A DNA stretch of 64,000 nt from contig NZ_AZEH01000037.1 in the NCBI RefSeq assembly GCF_001436275.1, positions 1-64,000 of the forward strand, given 5' to 3'. The stretch comes from Liquorilactobacillus oeni DSM 19972. Lineage in GTDB: Bacteria > Bacillota > Bacilli > Lactobacillales > Lactobacillaceae. Under the pieces are notes generated by a model. The model saw nothing but the letters and a program-made list of their open reading frames with translations, made no database searches and had not been told where the DNA came from. Position 1 is the first letter of the stretch. Every line of letters starts with the position of its first letter. This document shows, one piece after another, positions 1-7,730 of the stretch. Both the position numbers and the translations under genes were made by a program.

Positions 1-55
1 GTAGAGCATCTGACTTTTAATCAGAGGGTCGACAGTTCGAGCCTGTCACGACTCA
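1..55 (+). tRNA. tRNA-Lys (anticodon TTT), 5' end cut by window
   Basis: The 3' part of a tRNA begins in the D arm at the window edge. The anticodon loop CTTTTAA reads TTT (lysine). The T arm GTTCGAG and the 3' acceptor strand ACGACTC plus discriminator A are present. CCA is not encoded. It is the first visible member of a tandem tRNA array. Confidence 0.9.
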
Positions 56-133
56 TTAATGTCAATTATATATTGACGTTAGTGTATAAATATGATAATA
101 TAACTAAGTTGTTGTTTATGAGTATTGTGTCTT

Positions 134-209
134 GCCGACTTAGCTCAGTTGGTAGAGCATCTGATTTGTAATCAGAGGGTCGGGCGTTCGAATCGTCTAG
201 TCGGCACCA
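134..209 (+). tRNA. tRNA-Thr (TGT)
   Basis: Full cloverleaf with acceptor GCCGACT paired to AGTCGGC. The anticodon loop reads TTTGTAA (TGT). The discriminator A is followed directly by CCA, so the 3' end is genomically encoded. Most other tRNAs of the array lack an encoded CCA and need the CCA-adding enzyme. Confidence 0.95.
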
Positions 210-216
210 TTTTTAT

Positions 217-288
217 GCGGAAGTAGTTCAGTGGTAGAACATCACCTTGCCATGGTGGGGGTCGCGGGTTCGAATCCCGTCTTCCGCT
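217..288 (+). tRNA. tRNA-Gly (GCC)
   Basis: Acceptor GCGGAAG pairs with CTTCCGC. The anticodon is GCC and the T loop TTCGAAT. Discriminator T (U73) is usual for bacterial tRNA-Gly. It lies 7 nt after tRNA-Thr in the same array. Confidence 0.95.
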
Positions 289-301
289 TGTCATTATTCT
301 T

Positions 302-387
302 GCCGGGGTGGCGGAACTGGCAGACGCACAGGACTTAAAATCCTGCGGTAAGTGATTACCGTACCGGTTCGATTCCGGTCCTCGGCA
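302..387 (+). tRNA. tRNA-Leu (TAA)
   Basis: A class II tRNA with a long variable arm. The acceptor GCCGGGG pairs with CCTCGGC with one G-T wobble. The anticodon loop CTTAAAA reads TAA. Confidence 0.94.
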
Positions 388-400
388 TAGTTATATTTAT

Positions 401-474
401 GCACCCATAGCGCAATTGGATAGAGTGTCTGACTACGAATCAGAAGGTTGTAGGTTCGACTCCTACTGGGTGCA
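401..474 (+). tRNA. tRNA-Arg (ACG)
   Basis: Acceptor GCACCCA pairs with TGGGTGC. The anticodon is ACG, which needs TadA deamination to read CGN codons. It is the tRNA expected to read the CGT specifier in the argS T-box at 37844-37846. Confidence 0.95.
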
Positions 475-481
475 TTATCAT

Positions 482-555
482 CGGGAAGTAGCTCAGCTTG
501 GTAGAGCACCTGGTTTGGGACCAGGGGGTCGCAGGTTCGAATCCTGTCTTCCCGA
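482..555 (+). tRNA. tRNA-Pro (TGG)
   Basis: Acceptor CGGGAAG pairs with CTTCCCG. The anticodon loop TTTGGGA reads TGG, and the discriminator is A. CCA is not encoded. Confidence 0.95.
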
Positions 556-584
556 TAGAGAGTAGTGATACTCTTTGAGCACAT

Positions 585-658
585 CGCGGCGTAGCTCAGC
601 TGGCTAGAGCGTCCGGTTCATACCCGGGAGGTCAGGGGTTCGATCCCCTTCACCGCGA
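585..658 (+). tRNA. tRNA-Met elongator (CAT)
   Basis: Anticodon CAT, with a body closely resembling Bacillus elongator tRNA-Met (TAGCTCAGCTGGCTAGAGC D arm). The acceptor CGCGGCG against CACCGCG pairs except for a C6-A67 mismatch. It precedes the second CAT tRNA, as in the Bacillus trnB order Met-Ile-Ser-fMet-Asp-Phe. The Met rather than Ile2 assignment rests on this similarity and order. Confidence 0.85.
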
Positions 659-678
659 TATACAAGTTGATAGAACTT

Positions 679-752
679 GGACCTTTAGCTCAGTTGGTTA
701 GAGCAGACGGCTCATAACCGTCCGGTCGTAGGTTCGAGTCCTACAAGGTCCA
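679..752 (+). tRNA. tRNA-Ile2 (CAT, probably lysidine-modified)
   Basis: Acceptor GGACCTT pairs with AAGGTCC, and the anticodon loop is CTCATAA. The sequence and its position between Met and Ser match the Bacillus minor isoleucine tRNA, whose C34 is converted to lysidine by TilS so that it reads ATA. A simple anticodon caller would label it Met. Confidence 0.75.
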
Positions 753-799
753 TTATACTTGAATTAAGTTGATGGTATAATTGATCTGTTTATTATAAT

Positions 800-889
800 G
801 GAGGATTACCCAAGTCTGGCTGAAGGGAACGGTCTTGAAAACCGTCAGGTGGGTAAAACCACGCGAGAGTTCGAATCTCTCATCCTCCT
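800..889 (+). tRNA. tRNA-Ser (TGA)
   Basis: A class II tRNA with a long variable arm. Acceptor GGAGGAT pairs perfectly with ATCCTCC, and the anticodon loop CTTGAAA reads TGA. The discriminator base is T, whereas bacterial serine tRNAs normally have G73. The other serine tRNA in this array, at 1255-1342, does have G. Confidence 0.93.
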
Positions 890-908
890 TTTACTTTTTT
901 AATATTAT

Positions 909-982
<74 letters not shown>

Positions 983-986
983 TTAT

Positions 987-1060
987 GGTCCTATGGTGTA
1001 GGGGTCTAACACGCCTGCCTGTCACGCAGGAGATCGTCGGTTCAAATCCGTCTAGGACCG
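987..1060 (+). tRNA. tRNA-Asp (GTC), copy 1
   Basis: Acceptor GGTCCTA pairs with TAGGACC, the anticodon is GTC and the discriminator G. It starts 4 nt after tRNA-fMet. The pair is duplicated downstream. Confidence 0.95.
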
Positions 1061-1081
1061 CTAGTATTGTTGTTTTGTAAT

Positions 1082-1154
1082 GGCTCGGTAGCTCAGTCGG
1101 TAGAGCAATGGATTGAAGCTCCATGTGTCGGCAGTTCGATTCTGTCCCGCGCCA
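1082..1154 (+). tRNA. tRNA-Phe (GAA)
   Basis: The anticodon loop TTGAAGC reads GAA and has G rather than A at position 37. The acceptor GGCTCGG against CCGCGCC leaves a T4-C69 mismatch; the Bacillus homologue has CCGAGCC here. Otherwise it is a standard cloverleaf. Confidence 0.92.
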
Positions 1155-1167
1155 TATGCATTATTAT

Positions 1168-1238
1168 GCGGGTGTAGTTTAGTGGTAAAACCACAGCCTT
1201 CCAAGCTGTTGTCGCGAGTTCGATTCTCGTCACCCGCT
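1168..1238 (+). tRNA. tRNA-Gly (TCC)
   Basis: Acceptor GCGGGTG pairs with CACCCGC. The anticodon loop is CTTCCAA. It differs at six of 71 positions from the solitary tRNA-Gly(CCC) at 37633-37703, so the two are paralogues. Confidence 0.95.
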
Positions 1239-1254
1239 TATTTATATTATTTTT

Positions 1255-1342
1255 GGAGAAGTACTCAAGTGGCTGAAGAGGCGCCCCTGCTAAGGGTGTA
1301 GGTCGTGAAAGCGGCGCGAGGGTTCAAATCCCTCCTTCTCCG
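1255..1342 (+). tRNA. tRNA-Ser (GCT)
   Basis: A class II tRNA. Acceptor GGAGAAG pairs with CTTCTCC, the discriminator is G and the anticodon GCT. The variable arm is long. Confidence 0.94.
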
Positions 1343-1348
1343 TTTTTT

Positions 1349-1420
1349 GACCCGTTGGTCAAGTGGTTAAGACACCGCCCTTTCACGGCGGTAACATGGG
1401 TTCAAATCCCGTACGGGTCA
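1349..1420 (+). tRNA. tRNA-Glu (TTC)
   Basis: Acceptor GACCCGT pairs with ACGGGTC. The anticodon loop CTTTCAC reads TTC. It closely matches the Bacillus tRNA-Glu body. Confidence 0.95.
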
Positions 1421-1434
1421 CTTTTTAATATTAT

Positions 1435-1508
<74 letters not shown>

Positions 1509-1512
1509 TTAT

Positions 1513-1586
1513 GGTCCTATGGTGTAGGGGTCTAACACGCCTGCCTGTCACGCAGGAGATCGTCGGTTCAAATCCGTCTAGGACCG
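1513..1586 (+). tRNA. tRNA-Asp (GTC), copy 2
   Basis: Identical to the copy at 987-1060. It is the last tRNA of the array and is followed within 11 nt by a hairpin terminator. Confidence 0.95.
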
Positions 1587-1596
1587 TAAAAAGCGT

Positions 1597-1633
1597 GTCA
1601 GTAAACTGTATTTTCAGTTTACTGGCTTTTTTT
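1597..1633 (+). terminator. Terminator of the tRNA array
   Basis: A perfect 10-bp stem CAGTAAACTG / CAGTTTACTG encloses the loop TATTTT and is followed by GCTTTTTTTA. It starts 11 nt after the last tRNA. Confidence 0.9.
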
Positions 1634-1687
1634 ATGGCTCTAATTTTATTTATTATCATAGTTGATATTTTATCTTATTTATTGGTG

Positions 1688-1696
1688 TGCTAAAAT
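1688..1696 (+). promoter_or_regulatory. Extended -10 promoter element for metK
   Basis: TGCTAAAAT gives an extended -10 (TGN plus TAAAAT) just upstream of the SMK-box leader. No good -35 lies at the usual distance, as expected for an extended -10 promoter. TGCTATACT (tRNA-Gly, 37612-37620) is built the same way. Confidence 0.55.
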
Positions 1697-1703
1697 AGTT
1701 AAT

Positions 1704-1775
1704 GTTACAGCACATTCCCGATAGGATTCATTAATGTGAAGATGCCTTGTAACCAAATATTTGAATGGGGGAATT
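1704..1775 (+). promoter_or_regulatory. SMK-box (SAM-III) riboswitch of metK
   Basis: The leader carries the SMK elements in order. GTTACA (1704-1709) pairs with TGTAAC (1748-1753). An anti-Shine-Dalgarno TTCCCGA lies at 1715-1721 and AGGAT at 1723-1727. AGATGCCTTGTAAC lies at 1740-1753, and the Shine-Dalgarno tract GGGGGAAT at 1767-1774. ATTCCC can pair with GGGAAT, hiding the ribosome-binding site. In Lactobacillales this class binds S-adenosylmethionine and blocks translation of metK, giving product feedback. Confidence 0.9.
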
Positions 1776-1778
1776 ATT

Positions 1779-2972
1779 GTGTCAGAAAGACATTTATTTA
1801 CGTCCGAGTCTGTTTCTGAAGGACATCCAGATAAAATTGCCGATCAAATCAGTGATGCAATTTTAGATGCATTATTAGAAAAAGATCCAAATTCTCGAGT
1901 TGCGTGTGAGACTACTGTAACTACAGGATTAGTAGTTGTTGTAGGTGAAATCTCTACTAAGGCCTACATTGATATTCAAAAGGTTGTTAGAGAAACAATC
2001 AAGAAGATTGGATATACAGACGGTAAATATGGTTTTGACGGTGATAACTGTGCCGTTTTAACGGCTCTTGATGAGCAGTCACCGGATATAGCGCAAGGGG
2101 TAGATGAATCCCTAGAAACACGGCAGGGAGATGGTGATCCGCTCGACCAAATTGGAGCTGGGGATCAGGGAATGATGTTCGGGTATGCAATTGATGAAAC
2201 TCCTGAGCTCATGCCATTGCCAATTGCATTAAGCCACAGGTTGATGCGCAGAATTGCTAAATTGAGAAAAGATCGTACTCTGAATTACCTCGGGCCGGAT
2301 GCTAAAGCACAGGTAACAGTAGAATATAACGAAAACGATAAGCCCGTACGGGTGGATACAGTAGTTATTTCTACTCAACATGATGAAGGTACAAGCTTAG
2401 AAACAATTCGGCAAGATGTGATTGCTCATGTGATTAAGGCAGTTATCCCTGCAAAATTATTGGATGAAAAGACAAAGTACTTTGTCAATCCTACTGGCAG
2501 ATTTGTAATTGGAGGACCTCAAGGCGATGCAGGTTTGACAGGACGTAAGATTATTGTTGATACTTATGGTGGTTATGCTCATCATGGTGGTGGTGCTTTT
2601 TCTGGCAAAGATGCTACCAAAGTTGATCGTTCTGCAAGTTATGCTGCCCGCTATATTGCAAAGAATATCGTAGCAGCTAAGATCGCTTCAAAAATTGAAG
2701 TAGAACTTGCATATGCAATCGGGGTAGCTCAACCGGTTTCTGTTTCGGTCAATACTTTTGGCACCTCCAAGGTTGATGACGAATTATTAGTTAAAACGAT
2801 CAGAAAAATATTTGATCTGCGACCTGCTGGAATCATTCAAATGCTTGACTTGAAACGGCCGATTTATAAACAGACAGCAGCTTATGGCCATTTTGGAAGA
2901 ACCGACATTGATCTTCCATGGGAGAAGACTGATAAAGTAGCAGAATTAAAGGCAGATTTAGACTTGAAGTAG
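1779..2972 (+). CDS. metK: S-adenosylmethionine synthetase
   Basis: MetK makes S-adenosylmethionine from methionine and ATP in the cytosol. The 397-residue protein has the usual family length. It shows EGHPDK near residue 16 (ATP-binding His), [12 protein letters not shown] near 126 and the glycine-rich GGGAFSGKD loop near 260. I chose the GTG start at 1779 because GGGGG lies 7 nt upstream and the homologous N-terminus reads [16 protein letters not shown] at 1761 is in frame but lies in front of the ribosome-binding site. The gene stands alone behind an SMK riboswitch, so its translation should fall when SAM is high. Confidence 0.97.
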   Translation: MSERHLFTSESVSEGHPDKIADQISDAILDALLEKDPNSRVACETTVTTGLVVVVGEISTKAYIDIQKVVRETIKKIGYTDGKYGFDGDNCAVLTALDEQSPDIAQGVDESLETRQGDGDPLDQIGAGDQGMMFGYAIDETPELMPLPIALSHRLMRRIAKLRKDRTLNYLGPDAKAQVTVEYNENDKPVRVDTVVISTQHDEGTSLETIRQDVIAHVIKAVIPAKLLDEKTKYFVNPTGRFVIGGPQGDAGLTGRKIIVDTYGGYAHHGGGAFSGKDATKVDRSASYAARYIAKNIVAAKIASKIEVELAYAIGVAQPVSVSVNTFGTSKVDDELLVKTIRKIFDLRPAGIIQMLDLKRPIYKQTAAYGHFGRTDIDLPWEKTDKVAELKADLDLK

Positions 2973-2983
2973 CCCATGAAAAC

Positions 2984-3012
2984 TTGCTTTTTTTACTTAT
3001 TTTTGCTAGTAT
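2984..3012 (+). promoter_or_regulatory. Probable promoter of the leuS leader
   Basis: TTGCTT (2984-2989) and TAGTAT (3007-3012) are separated by 17 bp, about 50 nt before the T-box leader. No other promoter is obvious between metK and the leader. Confidence 0.5.
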
Positions 3013-3061
3013 ATTAAAAAATAATAATGATGATGGGGAATAGTAAAAAGAACAATTTTTT

Positions 3062-3270
3062 TAAGAGAGTACGTGGTCGGTGTAAACGTATTATGATTGT
3101 ATTTTGAACTCACCTCGGAGTTGTCTGTTGAAATTAAAGTAGGCGGAAACGGAATCTTCCGTTATAAAGATTAAAGAGCCGGCGAACCAATGCCGGAAGA
3201 TAGGTGGTACCGCGAGTATTTTCGTCCTATATGGAGCTTTCTAAAAGTAGGCTCGATATGGGACTTTTTT
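3062..3270 (+). promoter_or_regulatory. T-box leader controlling leuS
   Basis: A tRNA-sensing leader. The T-box core GGTGGTACCGCG is at 3203-3214, and GAACTC at 3106-3111 contains a CTC (Leu) specifier. The intrinsic terminator stem is about 14 bp with one mismatch (3224-3237 with 3251-3264) and is followed by T6. Uncharged tRNA-Leu should stabilise the antiterminator and switch leuS on. The start of stem I near 3062 is approximate. Confidence 0.9.
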
Positions 3271-3296
3271 ATTTAAGAAGGGAATGAAGGTAAAAG

Positions 3297-5711
3297 ATGA
3301 GTTACAATCACAGTATTATTGAAGATAAGTGGCAGCGTTATTGGGAAACACATAAGACTTTTAAAACAACGGAAGATCCAAAAAAGCCTTGTTACTATGC
3401 GCTTGACATGTTTCCGTACCCTTCTGGTCAAGGACTGCATGTTGGGCATCCGGAAGGATATACAGCAACTGATATTATTTCTCGTATGAAAAGGATGCAG
3501 GGTTATAATGTTTTGCATCCGATGGGGTGGGATGCTTTTGGACTGCCAGCAGAACAATATGCTTTGAATACCGGACATTCTCCACGTGAATTTACTAAAG
3601 AAAACATCAATAATTTCAGGCGCCAAATAAAATCTTTAGGACTATCTTATGATTGGGATCGAGAAGTTAATACAACAGATCCTTCATATTATAAATGGAC
3701 ACAGTGGATTTTTGAAAAGCTTTATGAAAAAGGGCTTGCTTATGAAGCTGAGGTTCCTGTCAATTGGAGTCCGGATTTGGGAACCGTAGTAGCCAATGAA
3801 GAAGTAATTGATGGAAAGACTGAACGTGGAGGATTCCCAGTTATTCGCAAACCGATGAGGCAATGGGTTTTGCGCATTACTGCTTATGCTGATCGTTTGT
3901 TGAAGGATTTAGATGACATTGATTGGCCTGAAAATATTAAAGAACAACAACGCAATTGGATCGGGCGCTCTGTTGGTGCCAGTATCAGATTTAAGGTTGC
4001 TGGGGATAAAAAGCGTGAGATTGAAGTCTTTTCTACCAGACCCGATACTATTTTTGGTGCTACTGCTTTTGTTTTGGCTCCAGAGCTTGATATTGTAAAG
4101 GAATTAACTACTCCTGAAGAAAAAGATAGTGTTGAAGAGTATGTTAAACAGGTTTCACACAAATCAGATTTGGAACGAACGGATCTTGCTAAAGATAAAA
4201 CAGGTGTGTTTACCGGCAGTTATGTAATTAATCCGGTAAATGGTGAAAAAGTACCGGTCTGGATTGCAGACTATGTTTTAGCTACATACGGAACAGGTGC
4301 TGTGATGGTTGTGCCTGCACATGATGAACGTGATTATGATTTTGCTAAGAAATTTGGTCTGAAAATTGTACCAGTGATTGAAGGCGGAGACGTTACCAAG
4401 GAAGCATATATCGGGGACGGAAAACACATCAATTCAGGGTTCCTTAACGGATTGAACAAAGAAGAGGCAATTAAAACAATTATTGATTGGCTTAAAGATC
4501 ACCATGCAGGTGAAGAAAAAGTCAATTACAGACTTCGTGACTGGTTATTTTCACGCCAGCGTTACTGGGGCGAGCCGATTCCCGTAATTCATTGGGAAGA
4601 TGGTGAGACAACGCTTGTTCCAGAAGATCAACTGCCATTACGTTTGCCTAAGGCGGTTGATATTAAGCCTTCTGGTACTGGGGAAAGCCCACTCGCTAAC
4701 TTAGATGAATGGGTTAATGTTGTTGATAAAAATGGGCGCAAAGGAAAGCGTGAAACAAATACGATGCCGCAATGGGCAGGCAGTTCATGGTATTTTTTGC
4801 GTTATGTAGATCCACATAATCAAGGCGAGATTGCATCGTTAGAAAAATTAAAGACATGGATGCCAGTTGATCTTTATGTTGGTGGTGCTGAGCATGCGGT
4901 ATTGCATTTATTATATGCACGTTTCTGGCATAAATTTCTCTATGATCTTGGAGTTGTTCCTACTAAGGAACCGTTCCAAAAGTTGGTTAATCAAGGAATG
5001 ATTTTGGGCAACAACCATGAAAAAATGTCTAAATCAAAAGGAAATGTTGTTAATCCCGATGATATTGTTAAAAGGTACGGGGCAGACACATTACGTCTTT
5101 ACGAGATGTTTATGGGTCCATTGGACGCCTCAATTGCTTGGAGTGAAGATGGACTGAATGGTGCAAATAAGTTTATTCATCGTGTTTGGCGGTTGATAGT
5201 TGACGACAATGATGAATTACGCGATCGGATTACTACTATCAATGATGGAAAACTAGAACGTGTCTATAATCAAACGGTTAAAAAAGTCAGTGAAGATTTT
5301 GCGGCATTACATTTTAACACCGCTATTTCTCAACTGATGGTCTTTGTAAATGAAGCGTATAAATCAGACTCATTACCATTGGAATATATGGAAGGGTTAG
5401 TAAAGATGCTCTCACCAATAGTACCTCATGTTGCAGAAGAACTTTGGACTATGCTAGGACATGTTGGAACTATTACTTACGAAAAGTGGCCAACCTTTAA
5501 TTCGGAAAAGTTGGTAGAAGACAATGTTGAAGTGGTTGTTCAAATTAATGGAAAAGTGCGCCAGCATATGGTCATTCAAAAAGGAACAGAAAGAAAAAAA
5601 CTGCAAGAGACAGCACTTGCCGATGAAAAAGTTAAGAAGGAAATAGCGGATAAAACGGTAGTGAAAATAATTGCAGTACCAGATAAATTAGTAAATATTG
5701 TAATTAAGTAA
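3297..5711 (+). CDS. leuS: Leucyl-tRNA synthetase
   Basis: Class I synthetase charging tRNA-Leu. The 804 residues match the bacterial LeuRS length. The HIGH-type motif HVGH is at residues 48-51 after PYPSGQGL, and KMSKSKGN is near residue 577. Between them lies the CP1 editing domain (about 220-410) that hydrolyses mischarged tRNA. ATG at 3297 follows a purine-rich GAAGG. The T-box leader directly upstream with a Leu specifier agrees with the assignment. The next gene is separated by a terminator, so leuS appears to be monocistronic. Confidence 0.98.
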   Translation: MSYNHSIIEDKWQRYWETHKTFKTTEDPKKPCYYALDMFPYPSGQGLHVGHPEGYTATDIISRMKRMQGYNVLHPMGWDAFGLPAEQYALNTGHSPREFTKENINNFRRQIKSLGLSYDWDREVNTTDPSYYKWTQWIFEKLYEKGLAYEAEVPVNWSPDLGTVVANEEVIDGKTERGGFPVIRKPMRQWVLRITAYADRLLKDLDDIDWPENIKEQQRNWIGRSVGASIRFKVAGDKKREIEVFSTRPDTIFGATAFVLAPELDIVKELTTPEEKDSVEEYVKQVSHKSDLERTDLAKDKTGVFTGSYVINPVNGEKVPVWIADYVLATYGTGAVMVVPAHDERDYDFAKKFGLKIVPVIEGGDVTKEAYIGDGKHINSGFLNGLNKEEAIKTIIDWLKDHHAGEEKVNYRLRDWLFSRQRYWGEPIPVIHWEDGETTLVPEDQLPLRLPKAVDIKPSGTGESPLANLDEWVNVVDKNGRKGKRETNTMPQWAGSSWYFLRYVDPHNQGEIASLEKLKTWMPVDLYVGGAEHAVLHLLYARFWHKFLYDLGVVPTKEPFQKLVNQGMILGNNHEKMSKSKGNVVNPDDIVKRYGADTLRLYEMFMGPLDASIAWSEDGLNGANKFIHRVWRLIVDDNDELRDRITTINDGKLERVYNQTVKKVSEDFAALHFNTAISQLMVFVNEAYKSDSLPLEYMEGLVKMLSPIVPHVAEELWTMLGHVGTITYEKWPTFNSEKLVEDNVEVVVQINGKVRQHMVIQKGTERKKLQETALADEKVKKEIADKTVVKIIAVPDKLVNIVIK

Positions 5712-5735
5712 TAGTTAATTAATAGTATTTTTTTG

Positions 5736-5777
5736 AAAGGGGCAAGCGATCTGGTTTTAGACCGCTTACCCCTTTTT
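5736..5777 (+). terminator. leuS terminator
   Basis: An imperfect stem, AGGGGCAAGCGATCT with AGACCGCTTACCCCT, has two mismatches and ends in a run of Ts. It begins about 25 nt after the leuS stop. Confidence 0.85.
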
Positions 5778-5903
5778 AAGTAGTTGATAATGGTTTTTTC
5801 AGTTTATGAACTTTTAGATTAACATTAAAATTTGATTGCAATGTTGTTAATGCATCTATATACTGGAGAAAGTACTTTAAAATACAGGAGGTTTTTCAAA
5901 AAA

Positions 5904-7253
5904 ATGAAAAATGAGCTATCACGCTCGCTTACACATCGTCACATTCAGATGATCGCAATTGGTGGTGCAATCGGAACTGGCCTTTTCTTAGGGTCTGGAA
6001 CGGCTATTCAAAAGGCAGGGCCGGCGCTAATCCTTGCGTATTTAATGGCCGGGATAATCTGTTTTTTTATGATGAGAGCAATCGGTGAATTAGTTCTGTC
6101 TGATATCAAATTAACGTCTTTTATTGACTTTGTAAGAAAGTATTTGGGGGAGCGCTGGGAATTTGTAATTGGATGGACCTACTGGCTTTGCTGGATCAGT
6201 TTAGCAATGGCTGATTTGACTGCTAGCGGGATCTATCTTAGATACTGGTTTCCGTTTGTTCCGCAGTGGCTTGTACCTTTGGTAATTATTATTACGCTCC
6301 TTTCTTTTAATCTGCTTAGTGTTGGGCTGTACGGTGAGTTAGAATCTTGGTTTGCTAGCGTTAAGGTTTTGGCAATTATTGCATTGATTATAACCGGAGT
6401 TTTCCTGATATTGTTTAGAGTAAGAATCGGAGACAATGTTGTTTCTGTAAATAACCTTTTTGCACACGGAGGTTTTTTCCCTAAGGGGTGGTCGGGCTTA
6501 TTAGCAGCATTTCCAATGGTTATCTTTGCTTTTACTGGAATTGAGATGGTTGGGCTGACTTCTGGTGAAACTGAAAATCCTAAACGTGATCTTCCGCGAG
6601 CAATTAACAGCCTTCCCATTAGAATAGGATTATTTTATATCGGTTCGATGTTTGTAATAATGTGTATTTATCCTTGGAATGAGATTGTGACTTCTTCCAG
6701 TCCCTTTGTACAGGTCTTTTCTGGGATAGGGGTCAAAATGGCAGCAGGAGCCATTAATTTTGTAGTTTTGACAGCTGCTTTATCCGCATGCAATAGTGCT
6801 ATTTTTAGTACTAGTCGGACATTGTTTGTACTTGCACGTAGTAACAAAGCACCTAGTTCATATGCAAAGACAAGCAGCCATGGAGTTCCTGTACAGTCTT
6901 TGCTTTTTTCCTCAATCGTACTGCTCGTAATCGTACTATTGAACTACGTAATTCCTCAAAGTGTTTTTCAAATTATTTCTGGAGTTGCAACTATCAGTTT
7001 CATTTTTGTTTGGATAGTATTAGTGATCTGTCATGCTAAGTATAAAGCAGCGTTGAAAGGAAAAAAGACAAGTTTTTCAATGCCGTTTTATCCTTTTTCA
7101 AGTATACTTACAATTTTGTTTTTTGCAGGAGTTTTATTCCTGCTTGTTTTAGATAAGAGTACATTACTATCTGTGATATTTTCGCTAGTTTGGTTTATAT
7201 TTCTGGCTTTTTGTTATAGTTTGATCCCTAAAAAAGTGAAAAAAAAATTATAA
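5904..7253 (+). CDS. cycA: Amino-acid permease, CycA-like (AAT/APC family)
   Basis: An integral membrane proton/amino-acid symporter of 449 residues, with about 12 hydrophobic segments by eye. It follows E. coli CycA closely: RSLTHRHIQMIAIGGAIGTG at the N-terminus, GWTYWLCW near residue 97, FAFTGIEMVGLTSGET near 210 and LPRAINSLPIRI after it. D-alanine, D-serine and glycine are the likely substrates, although specificity cannot be read from sequence. ATG at 5904 follows AGGAGG (5886-5891) at a rather long 12 nt; upstream in-frame codons have no such site. There is no clear operon partner. Confidence 0.8.
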   Translation: MKNELSRSLTHRHIQMIAIGGAIGTGLFLGSGTAIQKAGPALILAYLMAGIICFFMMRAIGELVLSDIKLTSFIDFVRKYLGERWEFVIGWTYWLCWISLAMADLTASGIYLRYWFPFVPQWLVPLVIIITLLSFNLLSVGLYGELESWFASVKVLAIIALIITGVFLILFRVRIGDNVVSVNNLFAHGGFFPKGWSGLLAAFPMVIFAFTGIEMVGLTSGETENPKRDLPRAINSLPIRIGLFYIGSMFVIMCIYPWNEIVTSSSPFVQVFSGIGVKMAAGAINFVVLTAALSACNSAIFSTSRTLFVLARSNKAPSSYAKTSSHGVPVQSLLFSSIVLLVIVLLNYVIPQSVFQIISGVATISFIFVWIVLVICHAKYKAALKGKKTSFSMPFYPFSSILTILFFAGVLFLLVLDKSTLLSVIFSLVWFIFLAFCYSLIPKKVKKKL

Positions 7254-7313
7254 ATAGCCCGCTGTTTTTTTCAAACAGTTAATAAAAAGTGTATTTAAAA
7301 AGTCAAGAGAAAT

Positions 7314-7489
7314 CATGCCAATAGTTGTTGGGCTTTGAGCGTTAACTGAAATTACGGACGCGGTCTGAATTGACTATGAATAATTTCGTGGTTAAGCGTA
7401 AAAGACTGATTGTTGAAACATATTAATGCGCATATTTCAGGTTAAAATAGGGGGACTGGGTAAAAGTTAATTTTTAACCCAGTCTCTTT
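7314..7489 (+). repeat. Intergenic inverted-repeat element, copy A
   Basis: Lies in the 477-bp gap between the permease and the flippase. GCCAATAGTTGTTGGGC and the following 15 nt match 13973-14004 at about 28 of 32 positions. The block AATTGACTATGAATAATTT through TGTTGAAA matches 14025-14075 at about 42 of 51. It ends in a hairpin GACTGGGT / ACCCAGTC (7454-7461 with 7477-7484). The inner palindrome that is perfect in copy B is decayed here. The rest of the gap (7490-7730) is AT-rich with a possible extended -10, TGGTATAAA, at 7614-7622; I see no gene in it. Confidence 0.75.
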
Positions 7490-7730
7490 GTGTTATCAGG
7501 CAATATCCGTGTTTAGCTGTTCAAGTAGCCAAATTTTTTATTAAATTCCTGGAAAAAATGCTGAATTGAAATATTATTCAGGTATTTAAATGAGAACAAA
7601 GCAATTGTTTTTCTGGTATAAATTAGCAGCTACTTTTTAAATTAATGTAAATTTTAGGGGCATGATTGCATGCACTTTAAAAACAGTTTAGAATTAACAA
7701 AGTTGAATCAAGTAAAAAGGTAGGAAAAAA

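Noticed and set aside
679-752. Calling the second CAT tRNA a methionine tRNA
   Set aside because: Its sequence and order match the Bacillus Ile2 tRNA that carries lysidine; Met and fMet tRNAs are already present.
7262-7278. CTGTTT / AAACAG hairpin just after the CycA-like gene
   Set aside because: The stem is only 6 bp in an AT-rich run with no T tract after it. It is too weak to call a terminator.
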